From positions 21,997 to 85,996 of the forward strand of contig NZ_JAVIFU010000029.1 in assembly GCF_031157315.1 (NCBI RefSeq): a DNA stretch of 64,000 bases, given 5' to 3'. Positions 23,957 through 31,869 of the stretch are shown in pieces. Position numbers and translations under genes: made by a program. Source of the DNA: Paenibacillus sp. LHD-38. GTDB taxonomy: Bacteria; Bacillota; Bacilli; Paenibacillales; Paenibacillaceae. Under the pieces are notes generated by a model. The model saw nothing but the letters and a program-made list of their open reading frames with translations. It was not told where the DNA came from and made no database searches. Each line of letters opens with the position of its first letter. Position 1 is the first letter of the stretch.

Positions 23957-25216
23957 ATGGGCATTTTCGATCTTTTCAAAAAAAAGCCGGAAGCGAAGCA
24001 GCGTCCGTTGTTTTACGATATTGTCTGCCCCTACTGCTTTAGTAAATTCACGCCGGAAGAAGTCGTTTTCCGCGCTGCCCATTCCCGTGAGGATGATGAG
24101 GATTATGCGCTGGGAGAAGACGAGGAGCTGAACAAATACCGCGAACGCTTTGGCCTCGATTCCGTGCATGATATGGAAGCGGTGCTCCGTCCGCAGGACG
24201 TGCCGGAAGAGCACCGGGTATATTCCGACCATGTGCTGATCGGACTCAATGACCGTTACGGCGAGCTGACCCGCAGAAGGCTTTGTCCGAAATGCCATAA
24301 CGAGCTCCCGGTAACGGCAGGCAAGGTGCCGAGCAATATTATTTCCATAATCGGCGCATCGCAGGTAGGCAAATCGGTGTATATGACCGCATTAATCCAT
24401 ACGCTTCAGAATACGACGGCAGACCATTTCAATGCAGCCTGCATGCCGCTCAATGCGGAGATCAGCCGCAAGTTCCGGACCAATTACGAGGAGCCGCTAT
24501 TCGAGCGCGGCGATCTGCTTGCATCTACCCAGAAGGAAAAGATGCAGGAGCCGTTTATTTTCCAATTCGTGTTTAAGGATGATTCCAAACCGCCGCTCAC
24601 GCTCGTATTTTTTGATGTGGCGGGCGAAGGTATGGTGGAGCAGGATTACCTTGGCCTGCACGGCCAGCATATTAAAAACTCGGCAGGTATCCTGCTGATG
24701 GTGGATCCGCTGCAAATCCGCTCGATCCGGGAGAAAATTAGAATAAAATTGGGCGACAAGCCTGGAGAATGGGTCTCCCAATACGATGAGCCGCGCGACG
24801 TCGTGCTGACGATGTTCGGCGACTTCATCGCTTATCAGGAAAACAACAAAACGGATATACCGACTGCCGTCGTGCTGACGAAGAGCGACATGCTTCATTC
24901 GCTGAAGGACGAGGATGGCGAATACATTAAATCAAACAGCAATATTTTCAACAATATGGTGCATCGGAATTATTTTAACCTAACGGAATTTGAAAATATC
25001 GATGGAGAAATCCGCCGCTTCATCGAGAAGGTCGACCGGCCGTTCAAGGGTACGATGGACGTCTATTTCAAGGATACAGCTTATTACGCGGTATCCGCTC
25101 TCGGCAGCAATCCCGTGGATCAGAAGCTGCAAACCGTCGTTAGCCCGATCCGTGTGGACGAGCCTTTCATCTGGCTGCTATATAAGCTGAACTACATTGA
25201 GGGGAGAAGAGAATAG
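23957..25216 (+). CDS. Zinc-ribbon GTPase (TRAFAC/double-GTPase-like)
   Basis: 419 residues. A split zinc ribbon (CPYC near 26-29 and CPKC near 111-114) precedes a P-loop GTPase domain: Walker A GASQVGKS (about 133-140), Walker B with switch II FFDVAGEG (about 219-226) and a specificity motif TKSD (about 307-310). This layout matches the GTPases found beside a large GTPase-associated protein and vWA proteins in computationally predicted prokaryotic conflict systems. I recall the names DO-GTPase and GAP1 for such pairs, but cannot confirm membership. Cytoplasmic. AAAGGAGG precedes the ATG. Its stop overlaps the GTG of the next gene by one base. Confidence 0.85.
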   Translation: MGIFDLFKKKPEAKQRPLFYDIVCPYCFSKFTPEEVVFRAAHSREDDEDYALGEDEELNKYRERFGLDSVHDMEAVLRPQDVPEEHRVYSDHVLIGLNDRYGELTRRRLCPKCHNELPVTAGKVPSNIISIIGASQVGKSVYMTALIHTLQNTTADHFNAACMPLNAEISRKFRTNYEEPLFERGDLLASTQKEKMQEPFIFQFVFKDDSKPPLTLVFFDVAGEGMVEQDYLGLHGQHIKNSAGILLMVDPLQIRSIREKIRIKLGDKPGEWVSQYDEPRDVVLTMFGDFIAYQENNKTDIPTAVVLTKSDMLHSLKDEDGEYIKSNSNIFNNMVHRNYFNLTEFENIDGEIRRFIEKVDRPFKGTMDVYFKDTAYYAVSALGSNPVDQKLQTVVSPIRVDEPFIWLLYKLNYIEGRRE

Positions 25217-28107
25217 TGCGCGATTTCACGCCCCGCAGGATGATCCAGCAGCAGATGTACGCACGGGAGAGACGCGGTATTTTCAGATCCACGGAAGGTT
25301 ATGACACGATAGCCAAATCAAGCGGTTTAGATCCAGCTTTTATCAAAAAAACACTCCACCCGTTTTGCGTTTACGATACGCCGACCGAGCTGGCAGCGCG
25401 TGGAGAGAAGGATGGAGCTTTATATCCCGAGACGATGCATTTGCTCCGCCTGGAAAATGGCGACGTTTTGCTGGGACGAAGCGTCTATCAAGCAGCTGAT
25501 TTCACGGGCCTTCGCAGCGCGTTTTTTACGCATAACTATATCATCCCGGCTGGTTACGGCAATGAGTCCTCAAATGAGTATAAAAGCTGGCTTCATGCTT
25601 CCTTCGCTGACGGTTATGATATCGAAAACGGTACGGAGCTGCCGGAATTAGCCGTCCTTCCGATCCAAGCAGCCTCTGCCGTGAAACCGTCTAACCGTTC
25701 CATATTAGCGCTGCTGAACATTGGGGAGCAGCCTTTTAAACAGCTATTGTACGCCGTGATGTCGGCAATCAGCGGCAAGAAGAAGATTTACGTTGCCCTT
25801 GACGTTCCGATTGCCCAGTTGCCGGATAAAGCAAAGCAGCTGCTAACGGTGCTTTATGCGAGCTTGCCTTACGCTTACCGCAGGCAGCTTGGGTTTATCA
25901 CGTATGCGAAGGAGCCCCAAAGCCGCAAATCGGTGCATCTTACATTCGTGGAGCAGGGTAGTCTGCGCCCAGGAGACCGGAGCATCGAAAAGGATTATAC
26001 GTTCGATTTCGCAAACGGCCGGATGATGAATGTCGATTTAGACGGAACAGACCAGCCGTTTTTGGATTTTGCATGGGAAAACCTGGAGCAGCCTGAGCGT
26101 ACTGACCGCTTCTTTCACTTTGCTGAGCTGATGCTGGCAGGCATGGAGCGGGAGCGGTATAACGCGGCGGCCAGCTACCACGAGCTGTGCGTGATGTACC
26201 AAATCGAGGAAGGCAACGAGTCGCTGTATGAAGCGCATAAAACGGCAGTACTGCGCGGCTTGCTTGAATATTTGCAGCCATCCGGCGCGCTTCATTCCAA
26301 AATCCGCTTAAATGATTTGTTCCTGTCCCGATTTGATTACGAATTTGATCGCGTACGGCAGGGCATCGTGCCGCAGCCATTCATTGTGGACGTCTTTAAG
26401 GATTATTACCGAATTGAAAACTCCAACATCGAAAGTAAGCTGGTCACTTATTTTATCCATGCGCTCAACCATGCGGTTAAGCTGAACAAGCAAGAAACGG
26501 TTGATTCCATTAATGCGGCTATCGAAAGCAATCCTTCTTTAAACAAGGTATTCTTCGCTAAGCTGATGGCTGATTCGAGACTAACAAGCAGCTTGCTAAT
26601 TCCCTTTCTGGAGAAGAAGCTAAAGGCTGCAGCGGGCGTGAAAAGCATGCTTGAGTTAATTACCAATTGGGAAAGCGTTCATCCCAGGCTGCTCGGTTAT
26701 GAACCGTTTCACGAGCTAGCAAGCCAGCAGCTGATGTCAAAGCTGGAACTGGAGCGCTGGTCCCTGCCGGCGGTAAGCAAAGCTTTAGGGCAACTGCACA
26801 CGTTAGGAAAAGAAGCAGGATTACAATTAAGGAAGCAGCCGTCATCTTATGATTACGATGATTTTTATGAGGAACTAGAGCTAACTGCTTACCGGGGGAT
26901 GCTGACCGAGCTTAATATGGACAGCCTAACCAAAGAGCAGCTCGGGCAGGCTGATTTCCTTAGCTATAAGGACCGGCTGCAGCGCTGGAACGGACAGCTG
27001 CAGGACCAGCGCCACAAATCGGCTGCTCTTGAGCTGCTTGCTCTATATGAGTGCTTGATGCTTCCGGAGCCTACGGCGGCCATATTCGGCCGGCTGTCGC
27101 CGAACGAGATCGACCGTGTGCAGCAGGCTGGACGCCAGCTTTTGGCAGGACAGCCGGAGCTTGCTGATGCTCCGCGGATCATGCTGTTCTTTCTGCACAG
27201 TTCAGACCTCGAAGCGGTAGATTATGAGGGGCTGCTCGACTATTTGCATCGGAACGCCCCAAACAAGGAAATGCTGTATCATTTCTTCCAGTGGTCAGAG
27301 AAGCATCCTGACTTTATGAGACCCAGAGGCTTCGTTCCGGCCTACGCTGCGGCTGTAGTCGGTTATTTTAAAAACCATGACCGTGATGCGTTCAAAAAAC
27401 GAGCTAACTGGAAGCAGTATTTCGATAAGGCAAGTCCTTCCCTTACAGCACTGTACAAGCAGGCGGAGCGGGAGCTATCATCGCCGCTTGCAAAGTTTTT
27501 TCGCCGGAATCGGAAAGCGACGTTAATTACGAGCATTGCGGGATTAGGCATTATTTCTCTCGTCCTGGGCATCATGCTTTCATTCTCTGATAAGGGGACT
27601 TCGAATGGCGAGGGAGCGGCCTTGCCCGAGGTGCAGCCTACGCCTACGGCTGAAACGGACGTGACTCAGCAGGAAACACTCGTATATGCAGAGGAAACGG
27701 AAGCGTCCGAGGGGCAGGAAGCTGCTACCTCCTTAGTGTTTTTGTTCAAGAGTGCAGCCGCGTGCGCACTGTTTGCACCTAGTTCATTAACGATAGAGCC
27801 GCCGGGCGTCGAAGCTGTGGAATACACGGAGCTGAAGCTGTCGCCTGCTTGCAGTTCGGACGTTATCGGTGCTTCGCAATCGCCGGATCCCGCCGCAACG
27901 GAAGGGACGGAGTCCAAGTCACCGGCTACTACGATTCAGCCTGCAGAAACACCGCTTGCAGATAACTTAATTGCTCCTGAGCGAGAAGGCTATACAAGCC
28001 GGGTCGTTGTAAGCCTTGGCAAATTGGTCGATCTTCCGGCTAACAGCATCATTCGAAACGGAGATAACGAATATAGGCTAACGGTGCTGCAGGTAGTCGA
28101 CAAATAA
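25216..28107 (+). CDS. GTPase-associated large membrane protein (GAP1-like)
   Basis: 963 residues from a GTG that overlaps the GTPase stop codon (TAGTG), so the two are coupled. The N-terminus (QQQMYARERRGIFRSTEGYD, then FCVYD and FTHNYII) resembles the N-terminal domain of GTPase-associated protein 1 in predicted conflict systems. The middle is helical with Leu-rich repeats. A single membrane helix lies at about 770-793 (IAGLGIISLVLGIMLSF). A long Thr/Pro/Glu/Ala-rich segment and a short beta domain (SRVVVSLGKL, YRLTVLQVVD) follow outside. It thus links the cytoplasmic GTPase to the outside. Residues about 836-866 contain an odd hydrophobic patch. Last gene of the operon, followed by a terminator. 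Confidence 0.75.
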   Translation: MRDFTPRRMIQQQMYARERRGIFRSTEGYDTIAKSSGLDPAFIKKTLHPFCVYDTPTELAARGEKDGALYPETMHLLRLENGDVLLGRSVYQAADFTGLRSAFFTHNYIIPAGYGNESSNEYKSWLHASFADGYDIENGTELPELAVLPIQAASAVKPSNRSILALLNIGEQPFKQLLYAVMSAISGKKKIYVALDVPIAQLPDKAKQLLTVLYASLPYAYRRQLGFITYAKEPQSRKSVHLTFVEQGSLRPGDRSIEKDYTFDFANGRMMNVDLDGTDQPFLDFAWENLEQPERTDRFFHFAELMLAGMERERYNAAASYHELCVMYQIEEGNESLYEAHKTAVLRGLLEYLQPSGALHSKIRLNDLFLSRFDYEFDRVRQGIVPQPFIVDVFKDYYRIENSNIESKLVTYFIHALNHAVKLNKQETVDSINAAIESNPSLNKVFFAKLMADSRLTSSLLIPFLEKKLKAAAGVKSMLELITNWESVHPRLLGYEPFHELASQQLMSKLELERWSLPAVSKALGQLHTLGKEAGLQLRKQPSSYDYDDFYEELELTAYRGMLTELNMDSLTKEQLGQADFLSYKDRLQRWNGQLQDQRHKSAALELLALYECLMLPEPTAAIFGRLSPNEIDRVQQAGRQLLAGQPELADAPRIMLFFLHSSDLEAVDYEGLLDYLHRNAPNKEMLYHFFQWSEKHPDFMRPRGFVPAYAAAVVGYFKNHDRDAFKKRANWKQYFDKASPSLTALYKQAERELSSPLAKFFRRNRKATLITSIAGLGIISLVLGIMLSFSDKGTSNGEGAALPEVQPTPTAETDVTQQETLVYAEETEASEGQEAATSLVFLFKSAAACALFAPSSLTIEPPGVEAVEYTELKLSPACSSDVIGASQSPDPAATEGTESKSPATTIQPAETPLADNLIAPEREGYTSRVVVSLGKLVDLPANSIIRNGDNEYRLTVLQVVDK

Positions 28108-28111
28108 CAAA

Positions 28112-28138
28112 AATCCTTTGGCGATGCATTGAAGGATT
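28112..28138 (-). terminator. Second hairpin downstream of AraC gene
   Basis: AATCCTT...AAGGATT stem (13-nt loop) followed on the minus strand by TTTTTG. It would back up termination of the leftward regulator gene, past the stronger hairpin at 28143-28187. Confidence 0.45.
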
Positions 28139-28142
28139 AAAA

Positions 28143-28187
28143 AAGAATGAACCTTGGAATATTCCTATTCCGAGGTTCATTCTTTTT
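28143..28187 (+). terminator. Strong bidirectional terminator
   Basis: AGAATGAACCT...AGGTTCATTCT stem extended inward by GGAAT/ATTCC, with six T after it and A-run before it. It ends the vWA/tubulin-like operon and can also end the leftward AraC gene. Confidence 0.9.
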
Positions 28188-28293
28188 TGTTCAAATATAG
28201 GAAAGTATAAAATTTTCTCTTATATTCACGCCTCTATTTCTCCGCGAAACGAGCTTTTGCCACCAAGGACGGCGACAGCCGTTTACGCTTGGT
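28188..28293 (+). repeat. 100-bp intergenic repeat, copy 3 (diverged)
   Basis: The right half (28250-28292: TCCGCGAAACGAGCTTTTGC, then CACCAAGGACGGCGACAGCC and GTTTACGCTTG) matches copies 1 and 2 closely. The left half has the same length and AT-rich character but diverged. It follows a terminator T-run like the others and ends 2 bp from the stop codon of the AraC gene. Confidence 0.75.
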
Positions 28294-28294
28294 G

Positions 28295-29257
28295 CTATCG
28301 CTCCAAGGTATCGGTGTTTAGCCGATCGGCACTCATCGAAGCTCTGGACTCGTCTCGCATGCGCACTTTGAATTCTCGGGGTGAGCACTGATTATGCCGC
28401 TTGAACAGTTTATAGAACTGGGCCATGTTTGAGATCCCCACCTCGTAGCCCACATCCATAATACTCAGCTCACTCGTCAGCAACAAAAGTTCCGATCGCT
28501 TGATTCGTTTGTAGTTGATGTAATCCAAGAACGAAACGCCCATGGTTTTCTTGAAATATTTGATGAAGTAGTGGTAGCTCAAATTGAGCAAATGACAAGC
28601 ATCTTCGACGCAGAGTTTATCCTTCAAGTGGGCGTTGATATAATCAAGAACCGGTCGTAACCGATTTAATTCGGTTTCCTCCGTATAGTTCAGTATATTG
28701 CGGCTATCGCATCTTAACAGCAGCAGCATCAGTCTTTTGATCGTAGCGCTGATGGCAATTTCGTAGCCTCTCATCCGTGTTTGCGATTCTTTGAAAATTT
28801 CGATAATAAAAGCATACGCTTCCTGTTTGGCCGATTCGTTGATGCCGAAAATATAATTCAGCTTTTCCAGCGGCTCCGTCTGTTCCGAAAAACAGTAAAG
28901 ATAAGGCATGGTGCTTTGGTCAAAATGTTTGCCCAGATCGATCTGGAACACTACGTAATGCAGGGCATCCGTTAGCGGCTTATGGGAGCGGTGTGGCTGG
29001 GAAGCCCCCAAAACCATAACGTCACCCGGTCCGAGGACAACGTAATTGTGCTTGCTCTGTACGCCTAAATGCCCTTCTATGACTGCAAGAAATTCTACTT
29101 CTTTATGATAGTGCCAGGGGTGTTTCTCAAGAGAGCTGCATTGATGCGGTTCTAAGCTGATCTCCCAAATTTTTAGAAAAAGCAGCGGATTCTGATAAAT
29201 AACCTCTTCGTTGATCACTTCAGCATGCGTATCGATAGTCGTTTCTATTAAGGTCAT
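28295..29257 (-). CDS. AraC-family transcriptional regulator
   Basis: 320 residues from the ATG at 29257 (8 nt after AGGAGG; an ATG at 29263 is too close). The N-terminal cupin-like sensor domain has HYHKEVEFLAVIEG-type and GPGDVMVLG motifs (about 45-95). The C-terminal pair of helix-turn-helix motifs (about 205-305) includes CHLLNLSYHYFIKYFKK, GVSFLDYINYKRI and YEVGISNMAQFYKLFKR. It probably senses a sugar-like ligand and controls the divergent ThuA-like gene, 200 bp away. The extreme C-terminal tail ends against a copy of the 100-bp repeat. Confidence 0.9.
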   Translation of the reverse strand: MTLIETTIDTHAEVINEEVIYQNPLLFLKIWEISLEPHQCSSLEKHPWHYHKEVEFLAVIEGHLGVQSKHNYVVLGPGDVMVLGASQPHRSHKPLTDALHYVVFQIDLGKHFDQSTMPYLYCFSEQTEPLEKLNYIFGINESAKQEAYAFIIEIFKESQTRMRGYEIAISATIKRLMLLLLRCDSRNILNYTEETELNRLRPVLDYINAHLKDKLCVEDACHLLNLSYHYFIKYFKKTMGVSFLDYINYKRIKRSELLLLTSELSIMDVGYEVGISNMAQFYKLFKRHNQCSPREFKVRMRDESRASMSADRLNTDTLER

Positions 29258-29454
29258 AAGCATTGCCTCCTAATTGGAGTATATCACTTTTGGAAATGTA
29301 GGTTCATTAAAATCAACACTGCTCCGCGTATTTTTGGATCGAATAGAAAAGGAGGACATTTTTGAATATAAAAGGGGCATGATAAAGCATTTTCTTAGCC
29401 GCTTGGCTTTTCTATACTATGAATAGTGAAATCATGAAGGAGAGTGTTCGGATA

Positions 29455-30177
29455 ATGATAAAAGTAACGGTATGGAACGAGAATCGTCATGAGAAAAAAA
29501 ACCCGCTTGTAGGTGAAATATATCCGGATGGCATTCATGGCGCGATTGCAGGTTTTTTGACGGAAGCAGGCTATGAAGCCGGGACGGCAACGTTGGATGA
29601 GCCGGAGCACGGTTTGACAGATGAGGTATTAAACCATACGGATGTGTTGATTTGGTGGGGACATCTCGCGCACGGAGAAGTACAGGATGAAGTTGTCCAA
29701 AAAGTACAGCAGCGCGTGCTGGACGGCATGGGCCTCATTGTCCTTCACTCCGGCCATTTCTCCAAAATATTTAAAGTGCTAATGGGTACAAGTTGCGATT
29801 TGAAATGGCGTGAAGCGGATGAGAAAGAGCGCCTTTGGGTTGTCGCGCCAAGCCATCCGATCGCAGCAGGCGTTGGAGAATTTATCGAACTGGAAAAAGA
29901 AGAAATGTACGGCGAACACTTTGATATCCCTGCGCCGGACGAGCTTATTTTTACAAGCTGGTTTGAAGGCGGAGAAGTGTTCCGCAGCGGATGCACCTTT
30001 ACGCGCGGAAACGGCAAAGTGTTTTATTTCAGACCGGGACATGAAACCTATCCGACCTATCATAACAAAGACATTCAACGCGTCATTGTGAATGCCGTGA
30101 AATGGGCCCAGCCTGTAGAGCGCAATCGCCCAGTATATGGGAATGCGCAGCCGTTAGAAAATATTGCGGCAAAGTAA
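29455..30177 (+). CDS. ThuA-like domain protein
   Basis: 240 residues from the ATG at 29455, 10 nt after AAGGAGAG. The glutamine-amidotransferase-like fold of the ThuA family (trehalose utilisation in rhizobia) is shown by MIKVTVWNENRHEK at the start, LIWWGHLAH (about 65-73), GLIVLHSGH (about 95-103) and the C-terminal GKVFYFRPGHETYPTYH (about 197-213). Bacterial relatives are tied to sugar or cyclitol catabolism, probably as 3-keto-sugar or isomerase-type enzymes; the exact reaction is unknown. Cytoplasmic. The divergent AraC gene is the likely regulator. A terminator follows. Confidence 0.88.
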   Translation: MIKVTVWNENRHEKKNPLVGEIYPDGIHGAIAGFLTEAGYEAGTATLDEPEHGLTDEVLNHTDVLIWWGHLAHGEVQDEVVQKVQQRVLDGMGLIVLHSGHFSKIFKVLMGTSCDLKWREADEKERLWVVAPSHPIAAGVGEFIELEKEEMYGEHFDIPAPDELIFTSWFEGGEVFRSGCTFTRGNGKVFYFRPGHETYPTYHNKDIQRVIVNAVKWAQPVERNRPVYGNAQPLENIAAK

Positions 30178-30193
30178 TTATTCATAATTTAGC

Positions 30194-30236
30194 AAGAAAA
30201 GAACCGGACATCCTAATAGATGGCCGGTTCTTTTCT
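30194..30236 (+). terminator. Bidirectional terminator
   Basis: AGAAAAGAACCGG...CCGGTTCTTTTCT perfect stem between two convergent genes (stops at 30177 and 30255). Confidence 0.85.
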
Positions 30237-30254
30237 GTAACGCCGCCTCTCCGC

Positions 30255-30419
30255 TTATTTTTCTATGATTTCATCCATTTCAGACGAATGTTCGTTGGCG
30301 GCACTTTTAATTTCTTGGTCGAGCTTGCTTTCGCCCTGTATCTTCGTTGCGGCTTGAATTTGCTGCTCTATTTGTTCTTCGATTTGTCCACTTGCCTGAT
30401 GTTGTCTGCTTGTCGTCAT
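30255..30419 (-). CDS. Small hydrophilic protein (54 aa)
   Basis: The ATG at 30419 follows GGAGGAGA by about 7 nt; the frame extends further upstream but has no ribosome site there. The sequence starts MTTSRQHQASGQIEEQIEQQ and ends HSSEMDEIIEK. It is almost all Gln, Glu, Lys, Ala and Ile, with heptad-like spacing that suggests a short amphipathic helix or coiled coil. No family recognised. The strong ribosome site and the shared terminator with the convergent gene make it a credible gene. Confidence 0.65.
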   Translation of the reverse strand: MTTSRQHQASGQIEEQIEQQIQAATKIQGESKLDQEIKSAANEHSSEMDEIIEK

Positions 30420-30597
30420 TTCAATTCTCCTCCACAATAAATCTTCGCCCAAAGGCTAACTTTTATCATTCGTAACACGCTGCGATCTTATACGTAGGAA
30501 GTAACTTTATTCCGTGGCATTCACCCGTGATGGAAAGCATACATTTAATGAAAAGCAGGACGGGCTGCCATACCAAATGAAATAAGGATGATCCCTT

Positions 30598-31257
30598 GTG
30601 AAAAAAAATAGACAAGATCTACTGAACGAATTATTTTTGCGCCGATTGTTCAAAAGGGGCATTTTCATTTTAGCAGGATCGGTCATCCAAGGGTTTGCCA
30701 TGGGCGTATTTCTATTCCCTCATTCCATACCGTCCGGCGGCGGCGCAGGTATTGCGGTGCTGCTAAACTACTGGTTTCAGACCCCGATGAGCATTGGTTT
30801 ATGGCTTACCAATTTTATATTTCTGATTTCTTCGGTTCATTATCTCGGAAAAGTCAGTGCCGTCGGCACGATCATAACGATTACGATAACTTCCGTTTCG
30901 GTAAATGTTTTTGAGGTATATGCTGCTTCTCCTTTTACGAATTTATGGAGCGATCTCCTGATCGGTTCGGTAATCCTTGGCTCCGGTGTTTCGATTCTTC
31001 TAAAACAGGGGGTTTCCAACGGAGGGATCGGGTTTGCTGCATTGGCGATTTCAAAATATAAAAATATCGAACCTGCAAAGGTTTTGTTTGTAATGAATGG
31101 GAGCATCATTATTATTACTTCTTATGTGATTGACTGGGCGATCATCGTGCAAGCGGTCCTGTGCCAATGGATATCAACGAGAATCGTAAGTTGGCTGCTT
31201 AATGCGTCGTACCCAAAGTCACCTCTATATACGATAGCCTGGCGAAAAAAAAGCTGA
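30598..31257 (+). CDS. YitT-family membrane protein, short form
   Basis: 219 residues from a GTG preceded by AAGGATGAT. Five to six membrane helices with the YitT-type pattern: AGSVIQGFAMGVFLFPHSIP then SGGGAGIAVLLNYWF (about 27-60) and a pseudo-repeat LGSGVSILLKQGVSNGGIGF (about 127-146). Full YitT proteins have an additional C-terminal DUF2179 domain of about 80 residues, which is missing here. The function of the family is not established; transport is presumed. It stands alone. Confidence 0.8.
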   Translation: MKKNRQDLLNELFLRRLFKRGIFILAGSVIQGFAMGVFLFPHSIPSGGGAGIAVLLNYWFQTPMSIGLWLTNFIFLISSVHYLGKVSAVGTIITITITSVSVNVFEVYAASPFTNLWSDLLIGSVILGSGVSILLKQGVSNGGIGFAALAISKYKNIEPAKVLFVMNGSIIIITSYVIDWAIIVQAVLCQWISTRIVSWLLNASYPKSPLYTIAWRKKS

Positions 31258-31410
31258 TTGCTTGACCATGGTTTTATGCGTAATTAGCCATCTGCAGGCC
31301 GACCTTCCGCAGTGCATAATTTGATGCATAGTTTGATTTTCAATCGTGAATCCTAGTTTATGTTAACGGAATAATCAACGTCATCACTGCAGAGAATTGA
31401 GGCGATACGC

Positions 31411-31782
31411 ATGGCCGAGAAGAACATCCTTGCCTACTTCAAAAGCCCGGAACAAGCGGAAAAAGCATTAGAGCAAATAAAAACTTTAAAGCTCGCGGAC
31501 AGCTCTATCGATAGATTTGACGGATATCCTGGGGATGGCCTTGACCACATCGAAAATCCCGTAACGAGCGACTTTCCCAATCTCGGAAGCTTGACGCTTG
31601 GCGGCGATTTCTTGCCAAATGCGGGCATCCTTGCTGCCGCAAGCGTCAGCGCTAGCGGAATGAGCTCAGGCGGCAAAGACAACGAAATAACGGGACGCGA
31701 TATCCTGCTAACCATCGTCATCGAGGAAGAAGACTTCGACAAAGCGATGGCGATCGTACAGAACGAAGGCGCCTTAGTCTAA
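31411..31782 (+). CDS. Hypothetical protein (123 aa)
   Basis: Begins MAEKNILAYFKSPEQAEKAL, which looks like the first strand and helix of a ferredoxin-like or general-stress-type domain. A Gly/Ser/Ala-rich middle (about 55-95) follows, and then a strand-helix end (ILLTIVIEEEDFDKAMAIVQ). The two ends together could form one beta-alpha-beta fold interrupted by a flexible loop. No membrane helix. Proteins with this layout are common in Bacillales as uncharacterised stress proteins. A weak GAGGCGAT site precedes the ATG. A terminator follows directly. Confidence 0.75.
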   Translation: MAEKNILAYFKSPEQAEKALEQIKTLKLADSSIDRFDGYPGDGLDHIENPVTSDFPNLGSLTLGGDFLPNAGILAAASVSASGMSSGGKDNEITGRDILLTIVIEEEDFDKAMAIVQNEGALV

Positions 31783-31783
31783 A

Positions 31784-31828
31784 ATGAAAAAGAGACGTTC
31801 CACGCGCTGGAATGTCTCTTTTCATTTG
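31784..31828 (+). terminator. Rho-independent terminator
   Basis: AAAGAGACGTTCCA...TGGAATGTCTCTTT stem with T-rich end; starts 2 bp after the stop of the previous gene. Confidence 0.85.
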
Positions 31829-31869
31829 GTTGCTGTATTTTAACCCCATCTAGAGGAGAGCTCGCGATT

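Noticed and set aside
13062..28107. Tellurite-resistance (ter) operon
   Set aside because: vWA proteins are shared, but no TerC or TerD/TerZ-type protein is present.
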